The position numbers were made by a program, and so were the translations under genes. Under the pieces are notes generated by a model, which made no database searches, was not told the origin of the DNA, and was given only the letters and a program-made list of their open reading frames with translations. A DNA stretch of 64,000 bases from DATJGR01 sp963812255 (GTDB taxonomy: Bacteria > Pseudomonadota > Gammaproteobacteria > Pseudomonadales > Azotimanducaceae): positions 1,240,001-1,304,000 of the forward strand of contig CAWEUM010000003.1 in the NCBI GenBank assembly GCA_963812255.1. The letters run 5' to 3'. Of this stretch, positions 10,901 through 20,028 are shown piece by piece (positions within the stretch are counted from its first letter, which is position 1; every line of letters starts with the position of its first letter).

Positions 10901-11782
10901 GTGCCAAGCACCGTCGAAACTGGACGCTTTGCACCTTCACCCACCGGACCTCTACACCTCGGCTCGTTGCTGAGCGCAGTTGCGAGTTGGGTCAATGCGC
11001 GCGCGAGCGGCGGTCGCTGGCTCGTTCGCATCGAGGATCTCGATCAACCGCGTTGTGTCCCGGGCGCGTCCGACTCCATTCTCGCGACGCTCGAACACCA
11101 TGCGTTGCGGTGGGATGACCTCAGCTACCAGCACGACCGAGTGGCGCTGTATCGCAACGCACTCGATCGACTGACTCGCGCCGGCCACACCTTTCTATGC
11201 ACCTGCAGCCGCAGCCAGCTCCGGGAGACAGCGGTTTATCCCGGCATCTGCCGCAATCGGGACGGCAGTCGGCCAGGTCCATCGGCCGTGCGCGTCAAAG
11301 TACCCAGCGAGTCGATCGAATTAATCGACCTGATTCAAGGTAGCTATGTTCAGCGCCTCGACACGGACGTTGGCGACTTCATCATCGAACGCCGCGACGG
11401 CATCATTGCCTATCAACTCGCAGTGGTGGTCGACGATGCCGCGCAAAACGTCACCCAGGTCGTCCGCGGCGCGGATCTCCTCGACAATACGCCGCGTCAA
11501 CTGCTGTTGTTCCGGCTGCTCGGAGTGCGGGCTCCGCGATACGCGCACGTGCCCGTTCTGACGGATCGGAGGCATCAGAAACTCAGCAAACAGACACTCA
11601 CAAGCTCCTTGGACACCCGTCCGGCTGCGAACCTTAGATTGATCCTCGCGCTGCTCGGTCATGAGCCACCGCGAACGTTGCGCCACAGCGAACCACTCGA
11701 GCTGCTCGATTGGGCCGCAACGCATTGGGACCTTGGTCGCGTACCACGCGGCCCGGCGCATCCTGGTTTCGTGTGCATCTGA
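10901..11782 (+). CDS. gluQ: Glutamyl-Q tRNA(Asp) synthetase
   Basis: A truncated glutamyl-tRNA synthetase-like protein without the anticodon-binding domain (293 residues). It attaches glutamate to queuosine 34 of tRNA-Asp. Seen are GRFAPSPTGPLHLGS (HIGH-type motif, residues 19-22), a zinc site with CTCSR and YPGICRNR, and KLSKQ (KMSKS-type). The GTG at 10901 puts the start just before the conserved block; an ATG at 10865 inside dksA would add 12 residues and is the alternative. The dksA-gluQ pairing is conserved in gammaproteobacteria. Confidence 0.93.
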   Translation: MPSTVETGRFAPSPTGPLHLGSLLSAVASWVNARASGGRWLVRIEDLDQPRCVPGASDSILATLEHHALRWDDLSYQHDRVALYRNALDRLTRAGHTFLCTCSRSQLRETAVYPGICRNRDGSRPGPSAVRVKVPSESIELIDLIQGSYVQRLDTDVGDFIIERRDGIIAYQLAVVVDDAAQNVTQVVRGADLLDNTPRQLLLFRLLGVRAPRYAHVPVLTDRRHQKLSKQTLTSSLDTRPAANLRLILALLGHEPPRTLRHSEPLELLDWAATHWDLGRVPRGPAHPGFVCI

Positions 11783-11826
11783 GGCGCGTTTGCTAACATC
11801 GGCGCGATGTCCGCCCTCGGAATCGT

Positions 11827-13233
11827 ATGACCCGCGTTCTGCTATTGGACCCCGACACAATCCGCCGCGAGCGACTTTGCCGCGCGTTCATTGCCGCAGG
11901 TGTGCGTGTCACGGAGGCGAGCGATTCAGAGGGTCTCAGTGTCCCAGACCTCGCCGAAATCGACGTCATCATAGCGAATGCGGACCTTCCATCGGGCGAC
12001 GGCATTGCGCTGCGCAGCCTATGCGGCGATCTGCCATTGATCCTCTTCACCGAAAATGGCAGCGTCCGTCGTGCGGTCGAGGCGATGCAACTCGGCGCAT
12101 GCGACTATCTCGCGACGCCTTTTGAACCAGACGAGCTGGTGGCCGCGCTCGACCGTTGCATCCACCGCTCCGAATTCACCCGCGGACCACCCTTCCCATC
12201 GACACGGATGATTGGGGATTGTCCGGAGATGCTCGAGCTATCGCGACGCATCGATGCAATTGCCGGGGCGCAAACGTCACTGCTGATACTGGGCGAATCG
12301 GGTTCTGGAAAGGAACTGGTTGCGCGCGCAGTACACGCCGCCAGTCCGCGTCGCGCACGCGCAATGATCTCCTGCAACTGCGCGACTATCCCCGAGTCAC
12401 TGATCGAAGCGGAGCTATTCGGCGATCAGCAAGACAGTGGCTATGCTCGGCTCGGGCTATTGGAGGCGGCCAATCATGGGACATTGTTTCTCGACGAGAT
12501 CGGAGAGCTGACCTTGCCGGCGCAGGCGCGCCTGTTGCGCATGCTGCAGAGCTCCAATACGGGCTTCGGTAGCGTCGGGAACGAGCACGGCGATCGGCAG
12601 ATCGAGAGACAAACGGATGTTCGATTGATCACCGCCACACATCGCGACTTGCGACCACTCGTTGCCGCGGGTCGATTCCTCGAAGACCTCTATGCTCGAT
12701 TGAGTGCGGCAACGCTCATCGTGCCGCCGCTGCGCGAACGCGGTAACGACGTCATCGAACTCTCCAATTGGCTGCTACAGCGCATCTGTCACAGATTGTC
12801 GCGGCCCGTGCTCAGGCTATCCGACGCGGCCCTTGCTGCAATACGCCGGTATGATTGGCCGGGCAACGTACGCGAACTGGAGAATGCACTCGAACGCGCC
12901 GTGATTCTGTGTCCTGCAGGCATCATCGAAGCCAGCTTACTCGGCATTGACTCGAGCAGAGGCGACTCGAGCAAGGGCGGCTCGAGCAAAGCTGACTCGA
13001 CGAATGCATCCGCGCACGCTGCGCGGCAACTGTCCGACGATAACGATACGGAGACGAGCCTCGAGGGCTATTTCTTGAAGTTCGTGCTCGAGCATCAGGA
13101 CGCGCTGACGGAGACACAACTGGCTGCCAAACTGGGCATCAGCCGCAAGAGTTTGTGGGAGCGGCGGCAGCGGTTGAACATTCCGCGAAAGCGCACGCGA
13201 ACGCGCGCGCCGCGTCGTGATGGCGACGGGTGA
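11827..13233 (+). CDS. Degenerate NtrC-type regulator in the CbrB position
   Basis: 468 residues in three parts: receiver (1-115), AAA+ domain (about 128-365) and Fis-type helix-turn-helix (about 425-465). The receiver appears inactive: asparagine N51 (IIANADLP) replaces the phospho-acceptor Asp, T97 (ATPF) replaces the conserved Lys, and the N-terminal acidic pocket is reduced to LDPD. Walker A (GESGSGKE), Walker B (LFLDEIGEL), LRER and sensor II (WPGNVRELENAL) are intact. However, the segment between ELFG (197-200) and GTLFLDE has lost the GAFTGA loop that contacts sigma-54. A Ser-rich, repeat-encoded linker lies at about 377-400. It sits between gluQ and pcnB, where Pseudomonas has cbrA-cbrB; no cbrA is present. 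Confidence 0.85.
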   Translation: MTRVLLLDPDTIRRERLCRAFIAAGVRVTEASDSEGLSVPDLAEIDVIIANADLPSGDGIALRSLCGDLPLILFTENGSVRRAVEAMQLGACDYLATPFEPDELVAALDRCIHRSEFTRGPPFPSTRMIGDCPEMLELSRRIDAIAGAQTSLLILGESGSGKELVARAVHAASPRRARAMISCNCATIPESLIEAELFGDQQDSGYARLGLLEAANHGTLFLDEIGELTLPAQARLLRMLQSSNTGFGSVGNEHGDRQIERQTDVRLITATHRDLRPLVAAGRFLEDLYARLSAATLIVPPLRERGNDVIELSNWLLQRICHRLSRPVLRLSDAALAAIRRYDWPGNVRELENALERAVILCPAGIIEASLLGIDSSRGDSSKGGSSKADSTNASAHAARQLSDDNDTETSLEGYFLKFVLEHQDALTETQLAAKLGISRKSLWERRQRLNIPRKRTRTRAPRRDGDG

Positions 13234-13333
13234 CCCGCGCCGCCACGGCGCCAATACCGCCCGGTTGATTTCCCTCTTTGTTTCAACGATCTGATACCAT
13301 TTCAGCTTCCGCTCACGTGAACTCAAAACCGCT

Positions 13334-14680
13334 ATGACGTCTTCCGACGGTCTCGCGCCTTCGAGCGAGATCGGGCATTTTCCTGAACCTTTGCGCATGG
13401 GCGAATCCGAACACGGTATCCCGGTCGGGCTCGTCGATGCCGCGGCCATGAACGTCGTGCGAGGGTTGCGTGAGGCCGGCTACGAAGCGCTGCTCGTCGG
13501 TGGATGCGTCAGGGACATGCTGCTGGGCATCGCCCCGAAAGATTTCGACGTCGCCACAAACGCGACCCCCGAGCAGGTCCGGGAGGTTTTCCGGCGATCG
13601 CGATTGGTCGGGCGGCGGTTCCGCATCGCGCACGTCCGCTTCGGCCGCGAGACGATTGAAGTCTCGACATTTCGACGGCTCATGGACGGTGACGAAGACG
13701 ATGTCGTGCACCATCACAGCCGTCGTGATTTGCGCGACCGCGATTCTGCGCGATCGGTCGAGGGCATGATCCTGCGCGACAACGTCTACGGCGACATTCA
13801 TGAAGATGCATTTCGCCGCGACTTCACGATCAACGCGCTCTACTACGATCCACTGGACGAGGCGCTGATCGACTACGTCGGCGGACTTGCGGATCTTCGA
13901 GCACGGCGCCTGAAGCTGATCGGCGACGCCAATGTCCGGTTTCGCGAAGATCCGGTGCGAATTCTGCGCGCGATCCGATTTGCGACGAAGCTGAGTTTCG
14001 ATATCGAGCCGGAAACCGATGCCGCGATTCCCGGCGCCGCCTATATGATCAGCGCCGTGGCGCCGGCGCGATTGTTCGACGAGCTGTGCAAACTGTTGCT
14101 GCAGGGACATGCGACGCTTGCGTGGGAAATGCTTCAGCGCTATGAACTTGCAGACGCGATATTCCCTGACCACAACACGTCGACGCGCAGCCTCGAACTG
14201 ATTCGCAACGCAATGGAAGGTACTGATCTGCGCGTTCGCGAAGACAAGCCCGTGACACCGGGATTTCTGATTGCGGTATTGCTGTGGGACTCATATCGAG
14301 AGCGTCTGGCGCAACACAGTGATGCGATGCCACTTGCCGAGGCGCGCGAATCGGCCAGCGCCGAAGTGTTGCGCGATCAGAACGAAATCGCCGCCGTGCC
14401 ACGTCGCTTTGCTCAATTCGTGCGCGAGGTGTGGTTGCTCCAGCCGCGCCTCGAAACGACCGGTCGCGGCAGCGACAAACTCATCGAACACCCGCGCTTT
14501 CGCGCCGCCTACGATTTCCTGTTGTTGCGCGCCGGAGTGGGCGAAGTCGAACAGGAATTGGCCGACTGGTGGACGAACTACCAGGCCGCCGACGAGGATC
14601 AACGCAACTCGATGAGCAGCGCAATCGCCCCGACGAAGAGCAAGCGAAGACGTCGACGGCGACGCCGCGGCGCTGCTTGA
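13334..14680 (+). CDS. pcnB: Poly(A) polymerase I
   Basis: 448 residues of the class II nucleotidyltransferase family that adds 3' poly(A) tails to RNA and so promotes decay. Catalytic motifs are LLVGGCVRDMLLG and KDFDVATNA (the DxD metal site), plus RRDFTINALYYD and the E-D-x-x-R block (REDPVRILRAIRF). The C-terminus is a basic tail (KSKRRRRRRRR), usual for PcnB rather than CCA-adding enzymes. It follows the regulator gene by 100 bp. folK, often next in Pseudomonas, is not here. Confidence 0.95.
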   Translation: MTSSDGLAPSSEIGHFPEPLRMGESEHGIPVGLVDAAAMNVVRGLREAGYEALLVGGCVRDMLLGIAPKDFDVATNATPEQVREVFRRSRLVGRRFRIAHVRFGRETIEVSTFRRLMDGDEDDVVHHHSRRDLRDRDSARSVEGMILRDNVYGDIHEDAFRRDFTINALYYDPLDEALIDYVGGLADLRARRLKLIGDANVRFREDPVRILRAIRFATKLSFDIEPETDAAIPGAAYMISAVAPARLFDELCKLLLQGHATLAWEMLQRYELADAIFPDHNTSTRSLELIRNAMEGTDLRVREDKPVTPGFLIAVLLWDSYRERLAQHSDAMPLAEARESASAEVLRDQNEIAAVPRRFAQFVREVWLLQPRLETTGRGSDKLIEHPRFRAAYDFLLLRAGVGEVEQELADWWTNYQAADEDQRNSMSSAIAPTKSKRRRRRRRRGAA

Positions 14681-14745
14681 TCCACGCCTGGCGGTTCTCC
14701 ATGATGGCGATTCGCCTCCATCCTGAACGCTGCTGAAATCTCCCG

Positions 14746-15420
14746 ATGGCAATGCCGATCGCAAACATCGACGAGGCCGAACCGCCGCGGTTCGTCGTGG
14801 TTGAAGGGCCGATCGGCGTCGGAAAAACCACGCTTGCGCGACGCTTAGGAGAATCGTTTCACCACCCGATCCTGATGGAGCCGGCCGCAGAGAACCCGTT
14901 TCTGGAGCGTTTCTATCGCGATCGTGGCCGGCACGCGCTGCCGACCCAACTGTTCTTTCTGTTGCATCGTGCGCGGCAAATCGCGGAACTCGGAGAAGGC
15001 AACCTGTTCCACCCCGTCCTCGTCGCGGATTTTCTGATCCAGAAAGATCGGCTGTTCGCCGAAATCACGCTGGATGCCAACGAACTGAAGCTCTACGACC
15101 AGATCTACCGCACCCTTGCGATCGACACACCGACGCCCGACCTCGTCGTATACCTGCAGGCACCCGCCGATGTTCTGATGGAGCGCGTGCGGCGCCGCGG
15201 AATTCCGGCAGAGCAGCACATCAGCCACGACTATCTCGAAACCTTGATCGATGCCTACACGCGCTTTTTTCACTTCTACGACGACTCGCCGCTGCTGATC
15301 GTGAACGCTGCGGAGATCGACGTGGTAAACAACGAAGCGCACTACGAGCAACTCGTATCGCGCATCCTGAACATGTCCGGGATGCGTCAATACTTCAATC
15401 CGCATCCGACTCTGATATGA
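14746..15420 (+). CDS. Deoxynucleoside kinase
   Basis: 224 residues of the dNK/dGK family. A P-loop (GPIGVGKTT, near residue 24) and the LID region RVRRRGIPAEQHI are visible, as are ADFLIQKDRLFAEITL in place of the usual DRS-type motif region and the terminal YFNPHPTLI. It phosphorylates deoxynucleosides for salvage; which one cannot be told. In Xanthomonas-type genomes a kinase of this family sits near pcnB, folK and panB; here it stands alone between pcnB and acs. ATG codons at 14746 and 14752 are both possible starts. Confidence 0.88.
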   Translation: MAMPIANIDEAEPPRFVVVEGPIGVGKTTLARRLGESFHHPILMEPAAENPFLERFYRDRGRHALPTQLFFLLHRARQIAELGEGNLFHPVLVADFLIQKDRLFAEITLDANELKLYDQIYRTLAIDTPTPDLVVYLQAPADVLMERVRRRGIPAEQHISHDYLETLIDAYTRFFHFYDDSPLLIVNAAEIDVVNNEAHYEQLVSRILNMSGMRQYFNPHPTLI

Positions 15421-15505
15421 GCCGCCGGCCGGTAGCATCCAGTTCAGGTCGATTGTCGGGGTCCGCCCGCGGGTATGATTCGAGAAGAAGTAAGGAGGAA
15501 TGGCC

Positions 15506-17446
15506 ATGACCGAGATCGAGACCCACGAGGTGCCCGAGAGCTTCCGTGTATCAGCACACATTGATCGCGCCAAATACGATGCGATGTATCGTCGATCGAT
15601 CGACACGCCGGATGAGTTCTGGGCCGAGCAGGCCGATGCGTTCATCGATTGGTATCGGGGCTGGGATGCGGTACGCGAAGTGGATTTTGTCGGCGGCCGC
15701 TTCACCTGGTTCAAAGGTGCGACGCTCAACGCGAGCTACAACTGTATCGATCGCCACCTGAAGACCCGCGGCGATCAGGTCGCGATCATCTGGGAAGGTG
15801 ATGATCCTTCGAGCGACGCGAAGATCACCTATAGAGAGCTGCATCGGCAGGTATGTCAGCTTGCGAACGCGATGAAGAGTCGCGGCGTTGCGAAAGGCGA
15901 TCGCGTATGCATCTACATGCCGATGATCCCGGAAGCAGCCTATGCGATGCTTGCCTGCGCGCGGATCGGTGCGGTTCATTCGGTCGTGTTCGGTGGATTT
16001 TCCCCACAGTCGCTGAAGGACCGCATACTCGATTCCGATTGCCAAGTGGTCATCACCGCCGATGAAGGCGTCCGCGGCGGCCGCACGGTACCGTTGAAGC
16101 GCAATACCGAAGAAGCCCTGACACACTGCCCCAATGTCCACACCGTGCTGACGGTGAAACGGACAGGCGGGGACATACCGTGGCAAAAGGGCCGCGACGT
16201 CTGGTATCACGAACTGGTCGCGCAGCAATCCGCCGAGTGTGAGCCGGAGGAAATGGATGCCGAAGATCCATTGTTCATCCTGTACACGTCCGGTTCTACC
16301 GGCAAACCGAAAGGAGTTCAGCATTCCACCGGCGGCTACCTGCTGCACGCAGCAATCACGCACAAGTACGTTTTCGACTACCACGACGGCGACGTCTACT
16401 GGTGCACCGCCGACGTGGGTTGGGTAACCGGACACTCTTACATCGTGTACGGGCCTTTGGCGAACGGTGCGATAACGCTGATGTTCGAGGGCATACCCAC
16501 GTATCCGGATGCCGCACGCTTCTGGCAGGTGATCGACAAACACAAGGTCAATATCTTTTACACCGCACCCACGGCACTGCGTTCACTGATGGGCCAGGGC
16601 GATCAATTCGTCAAGAGTACCTCACGCGCCTCTTTGAAGTTGTTGGGGACCGTCGGCGAACCCATCAATCCCGAGGCATGGGAATGGTATTTCAATGTCG
16701 TCGGAGAGCGCCGATGTCCGATCGTGGACACCTGGTGGCAGACCGAGACTGGCGGAATCATGATCACGCCGCTGCCAGGGGCGATCGATCTGAAACCGGG
16801 CTCCGCCACCCTGCCCTTTTTCGGTGTGGCACCGGCCATCGTGGACGAAAACGGCAACGTCATCGACTCGACGACTGCCGTCGGTAATCTCGTGCTGACG
16901 AGTTCGTGGCCTGGACAGATCCGTACGGTCTACGGCGACCATCAGCGCGTGATCGACACCTACTATCGAACCTACAAGGGTATGTACTTCACCGGCGACG
17001 GCGCCCGACGCGATGCCGACGGGTACTACTGGATCACCGGGCGCGTCGACGACGTGATGAACATCTCCGGCCACCGCCTGGGAACGGCCGAAGTCGAGAG
17101 TGCGCTGGTGTTGCATCCCAAGGTTGCGGAGGCTGCTGTCGTCGGCTTTCCGCACGCTGTCAAAGGCGAGGGTATATACGCCTACGTCACATTGATGAGC
17201 GGTGTCACACCGGACGCGGCGCTGAAGCAGGAACTGTCAGATCTGGTACGCAAAGAGATCGGCGCAATCGCCAAGCCCGATATCATCCAGTGGGCGCCGG
17301 GGTTACCGAAGACACGCTCGGGCAAAATCATGCGGCGCATTCTCCGAAAGATCGCCGCAAATGAATTGGAGAACCTCGGAGACACGACAACCTTGGCCGA
17401 CCCGGCAGTTGTCGACGATCTCCTCCAAGGTCGCCACGAGGCCTAG
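15506..17446 (+). CDS. acs: Acetyl-CoA synthetase
   Basis: An AMP-forming ligase of 646 residues that converts acetate, ATP and CoA to acetyl-CoA. The A3 motif YTSGSTGKPKGVQHS, the A5 region WWQTETG, the A7/A8 block YYWITGRVDDVMNISGHR, and the A10 motif PKTRSGKIMRR with the acetylation-regulated lysine are all present. Two ATGs compete: the one at 15500 lies only 1 bp from the strong AAGGAGG (15492-15498), while the one at 15506 has a 7-bp spacing and was chosen. It ends before a bidirectional hairpin terminator facing pnp. Confidence 0.97.
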   Translation: MTEIETHEVPESFRVSAHIDRAKYDAMYRRSIDTPDEFWAEQADAFIDWYRGWDAVREVDFVGGRFTWFKGATLNASYNCIDRHLKTRGDQVAIIWEGDDPSSDAKITYRELHRQVCQLANAMKSRGVAKGDRVCIYMPMIPEAAYAMLACARIGAVHSVVFGGFSPQSLKDRILDSDCQVVITADEGVRGGRTVPLKRNTEEALTHCPNVHTVLTVKRTGGDIPWQKGRDVWYHELVAQQSAECEPEEMDAEDPLFILYTSGSTGKPKGVQHSTGGYLLHAAITHKYVFDYHDGDVYWCTADVGWVTGHSYIVYGPLANGAITLMFEGIPTYPDAARFWQVIDKHKVNIFYTAPTALRSLMGQGDQFVKSTSRASLKLLGTVGEPINPEAWEWYFNVVGERRCPIVDTWWQTETGGIMITPLPGAIDLKPGSATLPFFGVAPAIVDENGNVIDSTTAVGNLVLTSSWPGQIRTVYGDHQRVIDTYYRTYKGMYFTGDGARRDADGYYWITGRVDDVMNISGHRLGTAEVESALVLHPKVAEAAVVGFPHAVKGEGIYAYVTLMSGVTPDAALKQELSDLVRKEIGAIAKPDIIQWAPGLPKTRSGKIMRRILRKIAANELENLGDTTTLADPAVVDDLLQGRHEA

Positions 17447-17463
17447 GCGGTGCGACGGTGAAA

Positions 17464-17495
17464 GACCCGGCAGCTGGGTGCCGGGTCGTTTCGTT
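17464..17495. terminator. Bidirectional hairpin terminator between acs and pnp
   Basis: A perfect 9-bp GC-rich stem (GACCCGGCA with TGCCGGGTC, 6-nt loop, 17464-17487) is followed on the plus strand by a T-rich stretch (GTTTCGTTTCG). It lies between two convergent genes, so it probably ends both transcripts. The T-tract is interrupted. Confidence 0.75.
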
Positions 17496-17515
17496 TCGCC
17501 TGTGGCAGGATTACG

Positions 17516-19612
17516 TCAGCCCGCTGCTTGTTTCGGCACTTCCTTCATGCTGAGTTTGACGCGGCCTCGTTGGTCCACATCCAGCACAACGACATCCACT
17601 TCCTGCCCCTCTTTCAGGTAGTCAGTGACCTTTTCCACCCGCTCTTCGGCAATCTGGGAGATGTGCACCAAACCATCTTTTCCCGGCAGAATGTTGATGA
17701 ACGCACCGAAATCGACGATGCGTTCGACGCGACCGCGGTAGACCTTGCCGATCTCTGCATCCGCCGCGATTTCCATGACGCGATTCACCGCGGCGTCCTT
17801 CGCCGCTGCATCCGCGGCATAGATTCGAACGCTGCCGTCGTCGTCGATATCGATCTGCGCGCCAGTCTGCTCGACGATTGCGCGAATCGTGCTGCCGCCT
17901 TTGCCGATGATGTCGCGGATCTTCTCGGGATTGACCTTCAGGACCACCATCTGCGGCGCATTCACTGAAATCGACGGGCGCGATTGCGCCAGCACCTTGT
18001 TCATCTCGCCGAGAATATGCAGCCGCGCTTCGGATGCCTGCTCGAGCGCAGCCTCCATGATCTCCTCGGTGATGCCGTCGATCTTGATATCCATCTGCAG
18101 AGCGGTCACACCACGACTCGTGCCGGCAACCTTGAAGTCCATGTCGCCCAGGTGATCCTCGTCTCCAAGAATGTCGGTCAGCACTGCGTAGCGATTGCCT
18201 TCCTTCACCAGGCCCATCGCGACACCCGCAACGGGTGCTTTGAGGGGCACGCCGGCATCCATCAGCGCCAGCGACGCACCGCACACGCTCGCCATCGAAC
18301 TCGAACCGTTTGATTCGGTAATTTCGGAGACGACGCGCAAGGTGTACGGAAACGAGTCCTGCGGCGGCAATACCGCTGCGATCCCGCGTCGCGCCAGTCG
18401 TCCGTGGCCGATTTCACGCCGCTTCGGTCCAGTCATGAAGCCGGCTTCACCGGTGCTGTACGGGGGGAAGTTGTAGTGCAACATGAAGCCGTCTTTGTAG
18501 GTCCCTTCGAGCGCATCGACGATCGCCGCATCGCGCAACGTACCGAGCGTCGCGACGACGATCGCCTGCGTTTCGCCACGCGTGAACAGCGCAGATCCAT
18601 GCGCCTTCGGCAGCAAGCCGACCTCGATCGCGATCGGTCTCACCTTGCGCAGGTCGCGACCATCGATACGCGGTTCACCGTTCAACACACGTTGGCGTAC
18701 CAATTGTTTTTCGAGCTTGCCGAACGCATCGCTGACCTCCTGCGCCGCGTATTGCGGCGAATCGCCGCCTCCCAGTCCTGCTATTGCGCGGTTGCGCAGT
18801 TCGCCAACCTTGGCCTGACGTTCCTGTTTGTCGGTGGTGCGATAGGCTGCACCGAGATCCGCTTTGACCAGATCGGACAGCGCAGCAACGAGTGATTCGT
18901 TGCTCTTTGTGGAAGCCACTTCCCAACGCGGTTTGCCGGCCTCGGCGGCCAACTCCTTGATTGCAGCGATCGCCGCCTGCATCGAATCGTGTCCAAACAG
19001 TACACCACCGAGCATCTGGTCCTCGGTGAGTTCCTGCGCTTCGGATTCGACCATCAGCACGGCGGATTCCGTCCCTGCCACGACCATGTTGAGGCGCGAA
19101 TCCTGCAACGCAGCAAAGCCCGGGTTCAACAGGTACTGACCATCCTTGTAGCCCACGCGTGCAGCACCGACAGGACCGTTGAACGGCAGGCCGGAAACAG
19201 CCAACGCCGCCGATGCGCCGATCAGCGATGCGATATCCGGGTCCATGTCTTTGTCCGCCGACATGACCGTGCAAACGACCTGCACCTCGTTGCTGAATCC
19301 CTTGGGGAACAGCGGCCGAATCGGCCGGTCGATCAAACGGCACGTGAGGGTTTCCTTCTCCGAAGGCCGCCCCTCGCGGCGAAAAAAGCCACCGGGGATC
19401 TTGCCCGCGGCGTAGGTCTTCTCCTGGTAATTCACGGTCAACGGAAAGAAGTCGACCCCGGGACGACTTGTTTTCATTCCCACGACCGTGCAAAGCACGA
19501 CGGTTTCGCCCATCGTGACGAGCACAGCGCCGGTCGCCTGACGGGCAAGTCGCCCGGTCTCCAGGATCACGCGATGGTCGCCGTACTGGAATTCCTTTGT
19601 TACTCGATTCAA
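17516..19612 (-). CDS. pnp: Polyribonucleotide nucleotidyltransferase (PNPase)
   Basis: A 698-residue phosphorolytic 3'-5' exoribonuclease with two RNase PH domains, a KH domain (IRDIIGKGGSTIRAIVEQTG) and a C-terminal S1 domain (VYRGRVERIVDFGAFINILPGKDG). It is an RNA-decay and degradosome component. The start codon is TTG with AGGAGG 8 bp upstream; E. coli pnp also uses TTG. It follows rpsO by 31 bp as in most gammaproteobacteria. Confidence 0.98.
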   Translation of the reverse strand: MNRVTKEFQYGDHRVILETGRLARQATGAVLVTMGETVVLCTVVGMKTSRPGVDFFPLTVNYQEKTYAAGKIPGGFFRREGRPSEKETLTCRLIDRPIRPLFPKGFSNEVQVVCTVMSADKDMDPDIASLIGASAALAVSGLPFNGPVGAARVGYKDGQYLLNPGFAALQDSRLNMVVAGTESAVLMVESEAQELTEDQMLGGVLFGHDSMQAAIAAIKELAAEAGKPRWEVASTKSNESLVAALSDLVKADLGAAYRTTDKQERQAKVGELRNRAIAGLGGGDSPQYAAQEVSDAFGKLEKQLVRQRVLNGEPRIDGRDLRKVRPIAIEVGLLPKAHGSALFTRGETQAIVVATLGTLRDAAIVDALEGTYKDGFMLHYNFPPYSTGEAGFMTGPKRREIGHGRLARRGIAAVLPPQDSFPYTLRVVSEITESNGSSSMASVCGASLALMDAGVPLKAPVAGVAMGLVKEGNRYAVLTDILGDEDHLGDMDFKVAGTSRGVTALQMDIKIDGITEEIMEAALEQASEARLHILGEMNKVLAQSRPSISVNAPQMVVLKVNPEKIRDIIGKGGSTIRAIVEQTGAQIDIDDDGSVRIYAADAAAKDAAVNRVMEIAADAEIGKVYRGRVERIVDFGAFINILPGKDGLVHISQIAEERVEKVTDYLKEGQEVDVVVLDVDQRGRVKLSMKEVPKQAAG

Positions 19613-19643
19613 ATCTCTATCCTCCTACCTAGTGACACACCGG

Positions 19644-19913
19644 TTATCGTCTCAATCCCAGTCTTTCGATCAGGGTCGCATAGCGCTCTGAATTCCTCTC
19701 GTGAAGGTAATCCAACAACTTGCGCCGCTGGTTCACCATGCGGATCAATCCGCGCCGCGAATGGTGATCCTTCTGATTGGAACGGAAGTGTTCCTGCAAC
19801 GAGTTGATGTTTGCCGTCAGAAGTGCAACCTGAACTTCCGGGGAGCCGGTGTCGTTTGCTGACAATTGATACTCTTCTACTAACTTCGCCTTTACCTGTG
19901 CACTCAGTGCCAT
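19644..19913 (-). CDS. rpsO: 30S ribosomal protein S15
   Basis: 89 residues, the universal length. Recognised from DTGSPEVQVALLTANINSL and HHSRRGLIRMVNQRRKLLDYL. S15 binds the central domain of 16S rRNA during early 30S assembly and often represses its own mRNA. The start is the ATG at 19913. It lies between truB and pnp, with a strong leader hairpin upstream. Confidence 0.98.
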   Translation of the reverse strand: MALSAQVKAKLVEEYQLSANDTGSPEVQVALLTANINSLQEHFRSNQKDHHSRRGLIRMVNQRRKLLDYLHERNSERYATLIERLGLRR

Positions 19914-19964
19914 GTCGTTCTCCGAATATGCCTTGTGAATGAACGCGGATTCTTCCGCAACCCA

Positions 19965-19987
19965 ACAGGTTGTCGATGACAACCTGT
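19965..19987 (-). promoter_or_regulatory. Stem-loop in the truB-rpsO spacer
   Basis: A perfect 10-bp stem (ACAGGTTGTC with GACAACCTGT, 3-nt loop) lies about 50 bp upstream of rpsO. A smaller GCGGA/TCCGC stem follows closer to the gene. There is no T-run, so it is unlikely to be a simple terminator. An RNA-processing site or part of an S15 autoregulatory leader is plausible. Confidence 0.5.
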
Positions 19988-20028
19988 CTTCAGGCAGCAA
20001 CCACGCATATCTGCAGTTGCCGACTATT

